A DNA stretch of 12,842 nt from Phycisphaerae bacterium. GTDB taxonomy: Bacteria > Planctomycetota > Phycisphaerae > Phycisphaerales > SM1A02. The stretch's first letter is position 1; every line of letters begins with the position of its first letter. The stretch is taken from the NCBI GenBank assembly GCA_002862325.1, contig PKCT01000229.1:1-12842 (forward strand). Reading direction: 5' to 3'. Made by a program: the position numbers and the translations under genes. Under the pieces are notes generated by a model that saw only the letters and a list, made by a program, of their open reading frames with translations, was not told the DNA's origin and searched no databases. Positions 1-7,101 of this stretch are shown piece after piece.

Positions 1-1716
1 GACCGTCTCGAGCTCCTCGGCCTGGGGATCTCGCTCATGTTTCTCGCCCGCCTCCGATCCTTCGCGCGGCATCGGTCGCGTTCCACCCCGTCGACCGCGA
101 TCGCGCCGAGCAAGGCGTACGGCCGCTGGAGCTGGAATCTGCAGAACGGCCTCGCCGAGAGCGACGACACGTTCGCCTCGATCTGCGGGGTCGCGACCTT
201 CGATGGGACATGGTCGTTCGAGGAGCTCCTGCACCGACTTTCGCCGGCCGATCTTGGGCGTCTCCATGCCGCACTCGAAGACGTCCTGGATCGACGTGGT
301 CCGATCGATACGACAATCGACGTCCGAAACGACCTTGGTTCATCGAATTCGATCAGGCTCCTGGGCGAGGTCGAGGACGAGACCGATCCTCGAGTGTTCG
401 GCGTGGTGATCCCGTGTTCGGCCGCCGGACTCACGGACGATCTCTTCGAGGACACCAACGCGACGCTCGAACGATCCCTCGCCGAACAATCGAGGACCAA
501 CGAAGAACTGGTTGCGATTCGAGCTCGACTGGAATCCAAGAACCGCGAACTCGAGCGGGCGCGAACCGCGGCGGTGGAAGCCACGCGATGCAAGAGCGAA
601 TTCCTGGCGAACATGAGTCACGAGATCCGAACGCCTCTCAGCAGCATCGTCGGCTTCGCCGACCTGGTGGACGGCGAGCTTCCGAGCGGAGAACGAGATC
701 GCATGCTTCAGGCCATTCGGCGCAACAGCGAACATCTGCTGTCGCTGGTCAACGATGTGCTGGATCTCTCGAGGATCGAGGCGGATCGGGTGGAGCTCGA
801 ACGGATCCCCACCGATCCAGCCGAGATCGTCGACGACGTCATCAGGATGCTGAAGCCACGGGCGGAGGGGAAGGGACTAGAGCTCGCGGTCGAGGTCGGC
901 GGCGACATGCCCGACCTGGTGAGCCTCGATCCGACCAGACTCCGACAGATCCTGATCAATCTCGTGGGCAACGCGATCAAGTTCACCGAAGAGGGCGGTG
1001 TCGTCGCACGACTGTCGTACGACGTCTCCAACCACCGGCTCGAGATCTCGGTGGTGGACACCGGGATTGGCATGAGCCCGCACGCGATCGAACGAATCTT
1101 CGAGCCGTTCCGGCAGGGGGACGGTTCAACCACGCGACGCTACGGCGGTACCGGACTGGGCCTCCACATCTCCCGAAGACTCTGCGAACTTCTCGGGGGT
1201 GAACTCTCGGGCCTGAGCGTGCCGGGAGGCGGCTCGACCTTCACCGCCACCCTGCATGCACCGTCCATCGTGCGATCCGAAGCGACCGAGCAGTCACGAG
1301 AGAATCTGCCGACGGGGCTTCGGGTGCTGCTCGCCGAAGACGGGCCCGACAACCGAGTCCTCATCCAGCATCTCCTGAGCCGCCTGGGCGCGGACGTCGT
1401 CTCCGTCGAGAACGGTCGGGACGCCGTGGATCGGGTGACCGGGGATCCGAATGCGTTCGACGCGCTAATCCTGGACATGCAGATGCCGGTCATGGATGGT
1501 TGGGAGGCGGCATGCCAGCTTCGCAACGCAGGCTGCGGAATTCCCATCCTCGCCCTGACCGCCAATGCGCTCCCGGGCGACCGCGCGACGTGCCTGGAAG
1601 CCGGTTGTGACGGGTTTCTGACCAAGCCCGTCCGCCGAAAGGACCTCGCATCCGGTCTGGTGGACGTCCTCGCCGCCTCCAGGGCCCGCCGGCAGGGTGT
1701 GCGGATGGCCGGTTGA
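1..1716 (+). CDS. Hybrid sensor histidine kinase/response regulator, probably 5'-partial
   Basis: Two-component hybrid kinase that would autophosphorylate on His and pass phosphate to its own receiver domain. Residues are counted from the ATG at 37. A PAS-like region (about 27-127, beginning GRWSWNLQNG) is followed by a coiled coil (about 140-188). Then come a HisKA domain with H-box SHEIRTPL (His195) and a HATPase domain with N-box NLVGNAIKF (Asn312), DTGIGM (Asp341) and GGTGLGL (370-376). The C-terminal receiver (428-546) has acidic Asp435, phosphoacceptor Asp480 in LILDMQMP and Lys530. All catalytic motifs are intact. The frame is open to base 1, and the residues before the ATG plus its first few are hydrophobic and then rich in Arg. 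That looks like the cytoplasmic end of a membrane helix, so the true start probably lies upstream; the ATG at 37 is the alternative. No partner regulator or output domain is visible, so the signal and target are unknown. Confidence 0.9.
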   Translation, partial: DRLELLGLGISLMFLARLRSFARHRSRSTPSTAIAPSKAYGRWSWNLQNGLAESDDTFASICGVATFDGTWSFEELLHRLSPADLGRLHAALEDVLDRRGPIDTTIDVRNDLGSSNSIRLLGEVEDETDPRVFGVVIPCSAAGLTDDLFEDTNATLERSLAEQSRTNEELVAIRARLESKNRELERARTAAVEATRCKSEFLANMSHEIRTPLSSIVGFADLVDGELPSGERDRMLQAIRRNSEHLLSLVNDVLDLSRIEADRVELERIPTDPAEIVDDVIRMLKPRAEGKGLELAVEVGGDMPDLVSLDPTRLRQILINLVGNAIKFTEEGGVVARLSYDVSNHRLEISVVDTGIGMSPHAIERIFEPFRQGDGSTTRRYGGTGLGLHISRRLCELLGGELSGLSVPGGGSTFTATLHAPSIVRSEATEQSRENLPTGLRVLLAEDGPDNRVLIQHLLSRLGADVVSVENGRDAVDRVTGDPNAFDALILDMQMPVMDGWEAACQLRNAGCGIPILALTANALPGDRATCLEAGCDGFLTKPVRRKDLASGLVDVLAASRARRQGVRMAG

Positions 1717-1751
1717 GACGCCGATCTCTGGCGAAGATCGCGGATTCCCCG

Positions 1752-1757
1752 TAGCAT
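1752..1757 (+). promoter_or_regulatory. Possible -10 box (TAGCAT) before the phosphoesterase gene
   Basis: TAGCAT, preceded by CCG, lies in the 96-nt gap after the kinase stop and about 55 nt before the GTG start at 1813. The same hexamer stands before the symporter gene at 11373. I see no convincing -35 element. It could start the transcript of the downstream four-gene block with a leader of about 50 nt. Confidence 0.25.
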
Positions 1758-1802
1758 TCTGGACCATTCGGTCGCACCGGCGACCCGAATCGCCCTTGCC
1801 TC

Positions 1803-1806
1803 GGAG
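1803..1806 (+). promoter_or_regulatory. Ribosome binding site (GGAG) that supports a GTG start
   Basis: GGAG ends 6 nt before the GTG at 1813. This spacing, together with the phosphoesterase core beginning right after the start (RTAIISDIHGN), selects 1813 over the overlapping GTG at 1809, which is in another frame. Confidence 0.55.
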
Positions 1807-1812
1807 CCGTGC

Positions 1813-2724
1813 GTGCGAACCGCGATCATCAGCGATATTCATGGCAACCTGGAGGCTTTCGAAGCCGTCCTGAAGGCCATCGATGCTCGCAAGGTCGACC
1901 AGATCATCTGTCTCGGCGACATCCTCGGGTACGGGCCCAACCCACTCGAATGCGTCGACCTCGTGGCCGCCCGCTGCGTGTGGAGTCTGATGGGCAACCA
2001 CGACTACGCGGTCCTCTACGAACCCACGAACTTCAACAACGTCGCGAAGCAGGCGGCCTACTGGACCCGCGAGTGCCTCGACGAGGCCGCGGAGCAGGAC
2101 GTCGAATCCGGCAACCGCAGACTCGACTTCCTCAACCGGATCAAGCCTCGCGTCCGGTTCGAGGATCTGTACACCTGCGTCCACGGATCCGTACGGAAGC
2201 CGATCAACGAATACGTCTTCGACACCGATGTCGTGGACGATCCTCGGAAGATGCGCGAGATCTTCGATCGCATCGAGAATCGCTGCCTGGTCGGCCACAC
2301 CCACGTCCCGGGGATCTTCCAGTGGACGGAGGAGGACGGAGCCGACTTCACCGCCTCGGCGCACCTCCCCAACCCCGAATCCGACGACGAATCCGACGAG
2401 GTGCACCTCGATCCCAACGCCGACACCGCGATGGGTCTGCCCTCGCTGGACGAAAACACCGACCCCACCGCGGACGGTGATCCACTGCTCGTCGGTGTGC
2501 ATGAATTCGACGAACGCGAGAAGTGCATCGTCAATCCCGGAAGCGTCGGTCAGCCGCGCGACGGGGACGAGCGTGCCAGCTTCGCGATCCTCGACACCAA
2601 CCAGAGCCCGCATGTAGTCGAGTTCTACCGACTCCGCTACGACGTCGACGCGGTGATCGCGAAGATCAACGCCATCCCCGAACTCGACAACTGGCTCGGC
2701 GACCGCCTCGCGGTCGGACGCTGA
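1813..2724 (+). CDS. Metallophosphoesterase with an acidic insertion
   Basis: Calcineurin-like phosphoesterase of the YfcE/MJ0936 type, 303 aa with a GTG start. The metal-binding motifs appear in order: SDIHGN (Asp8, His10), LGDILGYGPNP (Asp36), GNHD (Asn62, His63), VHGS (His124), GHTHVPG (His162, His164) and VNPGSVGQPRD (240-250). Every dinuclear metal ligand is present, so it should hydrolyse a phosphate ester; the substrate cannot be told from sequence. Between GHTH and VNPGS lies an insert of about 60 residues (171-232), rich in Asp, Glu and Pro. It contains a 12-nt tandem duplication coding ESDDESDE, and related short enzymes lack most of this insert. There is no signal peptide, so it should be cytoplasmic. 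It ends 31 nt before yidC on the same strand and may be cotranscribed with it. Confidence 0.88.
   Translation: MRTAIISDIHGNLEAFEAVLKAIDARKVDQIICLGDILGYGPNPLECVDLVAARCVWSLMGNHDYAVLYEPTNFNNVAKQAAYWTRECLDEAAEQDVESGNRRLDFLNRIKPRVRFEDLYTCVHGSVRKPINEYVFDTDVVDDPRKMREIFDRIENRCLVGHTHVPGIFQWTEEDGADFTASAHLPNPESDDESDEVHLDPNADTAMGLPSLDENTDPTADGDPLLVGVHEFDEREKCIVNPGSVGQPRDGDERASFAILDTNQSPHVVEFYRLRYDVDAVIAKINAIPELDNWLGDRLAVGR
2376..2399 (+). repeat. 12-nt tandem duplication in the phosphoesterase acidic loop
   Basis: Two perfect consecutive copies of CGAATCCGACGA (2376-2387 and 2388-2399). The unit is a multiple of three, so the frame is kept; it encodes the repeated ESDD/ESDE in the loop between the GHTH and VNPGS motifs. 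It looks like a recent slippage or unequal-exchange duplication in a tolerant surface loop. Confidence 0.75.
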
Positions 2725-2755
2725 TCTGCTCTCCAAGCCCGGACCCCACGCGCCG

Positions 2756-5077
2756 ATGACTCCCGAAAACCGCCGACGTCTCGTCACCCTCTTCGTCAGT
2801 CTGGTGGCCGCAGGACTGATCTCGCTGGCCTTCCTCCGTCCCGCGGAGGAGACCACCAAGCCTGCGGAGCCCGTGCTTCCGCCGGTCGAGGAGGTCGCCG
2901 AGATCGGGAAGAAGGTCGACCTCGAGACCGCCGAACGCGAGGAGGCCGCCCAGGATGCGAAGGCCAAGACCGAGGAACAGAAGGCTGCCGCCAGCGAGAT
3001 CCCGATCGAGGAACTGCTTCCCGAGACGCCCGCAGAGGCCGCCGCGCAGACGGCGTCCCGACCGGAATCGTCGGATCCCCCCGCCGTGCTTCGGGCCCGG
3101 GCCCCAAACGCGATCGCGGAAGAGACGACATCGCTCGGCTCCCTCGATCCGAGCGAAGCCCGATTCGAGATGCGGTTCAACCCGGTCGGCGCCGGAATCG
3201 AAAACATCGTCTTCAGCGACTTCTGGATCGATGCCCGCATCGCTCGCGCCGCCGCCAAGGCCAGCCGAAGCGATGGCGCCATCGACCTCCCGCCGGAATC
3301 GGATCGGTACACCCTCAACAGCACGACCTACGGAGCGACCGAGATACCGCTGCTGGCCGCCCGCGCAGTGACCGTGAACGGCGCGACCATCGATCTCTTC
3401 GGGAAGGTCTGGTCGGAGATCGGTGCGGGCCACTTCGCCACCGAGATCGTCGATGAGAAGGGCGCGGCCCGCCTTCGCATCGAACGCCGCTACACGATCT
3501 CCGACAACGGATACGACGTCATGCTGACGCAGAAGGTCGAGAATCTCGGCCAGTCGCCCGTCGACGTCCAGTGGATCCAGTACGGCCCCGGAGATCTCGA
3601 CCGCGACCGTGGCTCGTTCATCGAGGTCCGACGATTCCACTTCGGCTACGTGATGCCACCGGACCGGGATCCGCAGCAGACCAACGTCATCGCCGAGGGA
3701 CAACTCTACGAAAGACAGGCGGTCCTCGACCAGGTGGCGGAATGGTTCGGGAAGACCGGTGCCTCGGCGGAAACGCTCGATCTGTGGCCCAACGATGCGA
3801 GTCGTGAAGGCGCGCTCTCGCTGTCCTGGTTCGGGACCACGAATCGATACTTCTCGCTCTGCGTCCACGCACCCTACAACCCCCCCACCGACACCGATCG
3901 CCTGGTCACCTCAAGCATCGAGTCGGTTCGTCCGATCGCGGACCTGCAGGCTCCGGCGGACCAGCAGGTCCTGGTCACCGAACTGCACGGTCCCGCCAAG
4001 ACGATCGAACCGGGCGACGTTCAGAGCTGGAATCTCGGCGTCTACGCCGGCCCCCTCAGTCGCGAGGTGCTGGAGACCGGAGAACCATACGAAGGCCTGA
4101 ACATGCGGGCGCTCATCGTCTATCTGATGAGCGGGTGCTGCACCTTCTGCACGTTCTCCTGGCTCGCCGACGGGCTGATCGTCTTCCTGACCTTCCTCCA
4201 CAGCGTGGTGTTCGACTGGGCGGTCGCCATCGTGCTGCTGGTGTGTGTGGTGCGACTGATCCTGCATCCACTCATGCGGAAGGGACAGATCCAGATGCAG
4301 CGGATGAGTCGGCTGATGACCGAACTCAAGCCCGAGCTGGATGCCCTTCAGAAGAAGTACAAGGGAGACCCCGCGAAACTGCAGGCGGAGCAGCGGCGGA
4401 TGTTCATGGAACGGGGTGTGAATCCGCTGGGATGCGTGGGCGGCCTGCTGCCCACCTTCCTCCAGATGCCGATCTGGATCGCGCTGTACGCCGTGCTGTA
4501 CTTCGCGTTCGAACTCCGACAGCAGGACGCCTTCTTCGGCATCTTTCAGCTGCTGCCCGACATCTCGCTCGGCAACGCCACCCTGTTCGGCCAGTTCCTC
4601 GGCGATCTGAGCAAGCCGGACCACTTCATCGAATTCGCCTCGCCGGTCAACATCTGGATCACCGACATCACGGGCTTCAACATCCTGCCGCTTCTCATGG
4701 GCGTGATCTTCTACGTCCAGCAGAAGTACATGAGTCCTCCGCCGAGCCCGAACATGACCGACGAGCAGCTCCGACAGCAGAAGATCATGAAGGTGATGAT
4801 GGTCGTGCTGTTCCCGGTGATGCTGTACCCCGCCCCGAGTGGTCTCACGCTGTACATCCTGACCTCGAGTTCGATCGGCATCCTCGAAGGAAGGCAGATT
4901 CGCAAGCACATCGACTCGATGGACTTGACGGCCGCGCCGAAGAAGCCCGTGAACGAGAAGAAGAAGGCTCGCAAGGACAAACTCGCCCGCATGTACGCGG
5001 AGAAGCTCGAGGAAGCCAAGAAGAAGCAGGCCGCCAAGCGCAAGGGACCGGCCAAGCGATACAAGAAGCGGGATTGA
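2756..5077 (+). CDS. yidC: Membrane protein insertase YidC with a long basic tail
   Basis: Oxa1/YidC insertase of the inner membrane, 773 aa, longer than E. coli YidC (548 aa). After an N-terminal membrane helix (about 8-27) comes an Ala/Glu-rich periplasmic linker (about 30-125). The beta-sandwich P1 domain follows (about 130-435; the N-terminal piece FEMRFNPVGAGIENI is typical). The conserved insertase core (about 450-715) has five further helices. It holds the groove arginine Arg500 in VCVVRLILHPL, matching the essential Arg of other YidCs, and the C1 loop KGQIQMQRMSRL. The C-terminus (728-773) is mostly Lys/Arg. Such tails bind ribosomes in some marine bacteria, including the planctomycete Rhodopirellula. 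A Cys cluster (461, 462, 465) sits at a membrane boundary. The gene is 31 nt after the phosphoesterase and 2 nt before mnmE; rnpA and jag, its common neighbours, are missing. Confidence 0.95.
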   Translation: MTPENRRRLVTLFVSLVAAGLISLAFLRPAEETTKPAEPVLPPVEEVAEIGKKVDLETAEREEAAQDAKAKTEEQKAAASEIPIEELLPETPAEAAAQTASRPESSDPPAVLRARAPNAIAEETTSLGSLDPSEARFEMRFNPVGAGIENIVFSDFWIDARIARAAAKASRSDGAIDLPPESDRYTLNSTTYGATEIPLLAARAVTVNGATIDLFGKVWSEIGAGHFATEIVDEKGAARLRIERRYTISDNGYDVMLTQKVENLGQSPVDVQWIQYGPGDLDRDRGSFIEVRRFHFGYVMPPDRDPQQTNVIAEGQLYERQAVLDQVAEWFGKTGASAETLDLWPNDASREGALSLSWFGTTNRYFSLCVHAPYNPPTDTDRLVTSSIESVRPIADLQAPADQQVLVTELHGPAKTIEPGDVQSWNLGVYAGPLSREVLETGEPYEGLNMRALIVYLMSGCCTFCTFSWLADGLIVFLTFLHSVVFDWAVAIVLLVCVVRLILHPLMRKGQIQMQRMSRLMTELKPELDALQKKYKGDPAKLQAEQRRMFMERGVNPLGCVGGLLPTFLQMPIWIALYAVLYFAFELRQQDAFFGIFQLLPDISLGNATLFGQFLGDLSKPDHFIEFASPVNIWITDITGFNILPLLMGVIFYVQQKYMSPPPSPNMTDEQLRQQKIMKVMMVVLFPVMLYPAPSGLTLYILTSSSIGILEGRQIRKHIDSMDLTAAPKKPVNEKKKARKDKLARMYAEKLEEAKKKQAAKRKGPAKRYKKRD

Positions 5078-5079
5078 GC

Positions 5080-6486
5080 GTGGATCCGGTCGCGACCCCA
5101 AATGGTGATGCGATCATCGCACCGGGGACGCCGCCGGGCATCGGGCGGCGGGCGATGCTCCGACTTTCGGGGCCCGACCTGATCGAGACGTTCTCCCCCA
5201 TTTTCAGACCCCGGCTCCCCGACACGGGATCGACCTGCCTGAAGACCCGGGTCGACATCGGATCGGATGGCTCGACCCTCGAGGTCCCGTGCATCGTCCT
5301 CGCCTCGAAAGCACCTCGATCCTTCACCGGCGAAGACGTCGTCGAGATCCTGCTGCCGGCCAATCCATCCCTGCTCCAAAGGGTCGAGTCAACGCTTCGT
5401 ACGCGATACGCCCGGAGGACCGGAGTTCTCCGACCCGCAGGTCCCGGTGAATTCACCGCCCGAGCCTTCCTGGGAGGCCGGCTCGACGCCGCATCGGTCA
5501 CGGGCGTGGCGCTCGCGATCGCCGCCGACGAACGACGTGGACTCGACGCGGCGAATCGGTGGCGGGAGCAGGGCGACGCCACCGAGGTCGCGGCCGCCTC
5601 GGCCGCACTCACCGCGGCTATCGCCCGGCTCGAAGCGGGCATCGACTTCACCGACGAAGAGGATGTGGTGGGGTGTTCCGCCGGAGAACTCCGCGTCCAC
5701 CTGGATTCGGTGCGAAGCCCGCTTCGGACGATTCGAGAGACCATGATCACGGTCACCGCCGCCGGTTCGGATCGATTCCGGGTCGTCCTCGCAGGACCAC
5801 CAAACGCCGGTAAGTCCTCGCTCTTCAATCGACTCGTCGACGCCGAGCGCACGGTGGCCCACGATCGGGCCGGGACGACGCGAGACGCGATCGAAGTGGA
5901 CGTCGATCTGGACGATGGATTCGGGAGGATCGGGGTGACGTTCGTCGACACGGCGGGCATCGGTGCGACCACCGATCCTCTGCGCGATTCCGCGACCGAC
6001 GCGACCGATCAGGCTCGTCGAACTGCCGATCTGGAGCTCTGGTGCGTTCCAGCGGATGAATGGATCGAAGGCGGGGAGAGGTCACCAAGCCAGTCGACAC
6101 CTCGCCTGGAGGTGGTGACCAAGAGCGACCTGGCGGGCCTCCCAACAAACCCCGTGGAGGCGCTATGTTGTTCGGCCGTGAGCGGAGAGGGCATCGAAGA
6201 CGTCCGTCGGACCGTCGCCCACCGTGCGGAACGACGTGCGGGACTCGGCGTCGTATCGATGCGACTTCTCGACGACATCCGAAGAGACCTCGAGGCCGGA
6301 TTGTCCAGCATCGACGAAGCGATCTCGCTTCTCGATGGCATTCCGGACGACTCGGGTCCGGCCCATCCCGAGATCGTCGCCTCGGTCGCCCGCGAGGCAC
6401 TGGATACGATCGGAAGGAGATTCGGCGGGCACGATCCCGAGTCGGTGCTGGAGCTGATCTTCGGATCGTTCTGCATCGGAAAGTGA
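5080..6486 (+). CDS. mnmE: tRNA uridine-5-carboxymethylaminomethyl modification GTPase MnmE
   Basis: GTPase that, with MnmG (not in the window), modifies C5 of the wobble uridine of certain tRNAs; 468 aa against about 450 usual. The GTG at 5080 is chosen because it puts the conserved TPPGIGRRAMLRLSG N-terminus about 17 residues from the start; it lies 2 nt after the yidC stop, implying translational coupling. The folate-binding N-terminal domain contains SFTGEDVVEI and PGEFTARAFLGGRLD (122-136). The G domain has GPPNAGKSS (239-247, with the potassium-binding Asn242), GTTRD (265-269), DTAG (290-293), TKSD (347-350, in place of the usual NKxD) and SAVSGEG (365-371). The C-terminus FCIGK (Cys465) is canonical. 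The segment after DTAG is divergent: the positions of E. coli Arg275 and Glu282 appear to be Gly295 and Arg302. The same frame is open for over 900 nt upstream inside yidC, but that part is not conserved protein. Confidence 0.93.
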   Translation: MDPVATPNGDAIIAPGTPPGIGRRAMLRLSGPDLIETFSPIFRPRLPDTGSTCLKTRVDIGSDGSTLEVPCIVLASKAPRSFTGEDVVEILLPANPSLLQRVESTLRTRYARRTGVLRPAGPGEFTARAFLGGRLDAASVTGVALAIAADERRGLDAANRWREQGDATEVAAASAALTAAIARLEAGIDFTDEEDVVGCSAGELRVHLDSVRSPLRTIRETMITVTAAGSDRFRVVLAGPPNAGKSSLFNRLVDAERTVAHDRAGTTRDAIEVDVDLDDGFGRIGVTFVDTAGIGATTDPLRDSATDATDQARRTADLELWCVPADEWIEGGERSPSQSTPRLEVVTKSDLAGLPTNPVEALCCSAVSGEGIEDVRRTVAHRAERRAGLGVVSMRLLDDIRRDLEAGLSSIDEAISLLDGIPDDSGPAHPEIVASVAREALDTIGRRFGGHDPESVLELIFGSFCIGK

Positions 6487-6496
6487 ATACAGAACG

Positions 6497-6502
6497 TAGG
6501 AT
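6497..6502 (+). promoter_or_regulatory. TANNNT box 6 nt before the thioesterase ATG
   Basis: TAGGAT, then GACCAC, then ATG. The placement matches a -10 box for a leaderless transcript. AGGA inside it could equally be a Shine-Dalgarno element 7 nt before the ATG, which is plausible because the gene follows mnmE by 22 nt. The sequence does not decide between the two. Confidence 0.3.
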
Positions 6503-6508
6503 GACCAC

Positions 6509-6943
6509 ATGAGCGGCCGCGCCCGACGCCGAGAGACGGACTTCGATTCACGAGAGGCACTTCGTACGTCGCAGATCTCGTTCCGCGTGAGGTACGTCGA
6601 ATGCGATCCGATGGGCGTCGCTCACCACTCAACCTACCCAATCTGGTTCGAGATGGGACGTACGGAGATGCTCAGAGCCCAAGGAGGCCGCTATCGAGAT
6701 CTCGAATCGGCGGGCGTCTTCCTTGTCGTCGCGGATCTAACGATTCGCTTTCGCACACCGGCGCGATACGACGAGGAGCTGGTCCTGAAGACCCACCTGA
6801 TCGAAGGGGGCCGAGCCCGGATCAAGCACGGGTACGAACTCCTGGATTCCGAGACGCGTCTCCTGGCTCGGGCCGTCACCACACTCGCCTGTGTCGATCG
6901 AGATGGCCAGCTGAAACCCATACCGAGCGGTTTCGAGTCTTGA
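6509..6943 (+). CDS. Acyl-CoA thioesterase, 4HBT/YbgC hotdog family
   Basis: Single hotdog-fold domain of 144 aa, predicted to hydrolyse acyl-CoA thioesters in the cytoplasm. The catalytic motif is near the N-terminus: VRYVECDPMGVAHHSTYPIWFE, with Asp33 as the likely catalytic residue and the HH of the family at 39-40, followed by GRTEMLRAQG (50-59). The rest (SAGVFLVVADLTIRF, GGRARIKHGYEL) follows the family pattern. A basic N-terminal stretch of about 20 residues precedes the domain, so the true start could be slightly further in, but no better start codon with a binding site is seen. The stop lies about 60 nt before a perfect hairpin. YbgC genes usually sit with tol-pal; here it follows mnmE, so the natural substrate cannot be inferred from context. 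Confidence 0.88.
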   Translation: MSGRARRRETDFDSREALRTSQISFRVRYVECDPMGVAHHSTYPIWFEMGRTEMLRAQGGRYRDLESAGVFLVVADLTIRFRTPARYDEELVLKTHLIEGGRARIKHGYELLDSETRLLARAVTTLACVDRDGQLKPIPSGFES

Positions 6944-7004
6944 ACCCAGACGTCGGCTGAGATCTCGTTCAAAGGGTTGATTTGAGCACCGGAGTACATA
7001 AGAA

Positions 7005-7035
7005 CATCAGCCGGCTCCGAAGGAGCCGGCTGATG
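7005..7035. terminator. Perfect 14-bp hairpin between convergent genes
   Basis: CATCAGCCGGCTCC (7005-7018), loop GAA, GGAGCCGGCTGATG (7022-7035): a fully paired GC-rich stem. It lies about 60 nt past the thioesterase stop and 66 nt past the stop of the convergent minus-strand gene. In the minus direction it is followed by TTCTTATGTA, a poor U tract; in the plus direction there is none. It probably ends transcription from both sides, better for the minus strand. Confidence 0.75.
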
Positions 7036-7101
7036 ACTGAGAGCTGGGTACCGCTCATTCCGTGCCCGTAGGATCGGAACGAGGTGGTTCTAATCCAAGG
7101 A

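Noticed and set aside
1722..1740. Short hairpin CGATCT/AGATCG after the kinase stop as a terminator
   Set aside because: Only 6 bp, no U tract; the promoter-like TAGCAT follows closely.
1465..3324. Open minus-strand frame of 619 codons across kinase, phosphoesterase and yidC
   Set aside because: Antisense to three recognisable genes, low-complexity translation, no start signal.
4135..5079. An N-terminal extension of MnmE of over 300 residues inside yidC
   Set aside because: The frame is open but the translation is Arg/Ala-rich noise overlapping conserved YidC residues. MnmE homology begins just after the GTG at 5080.
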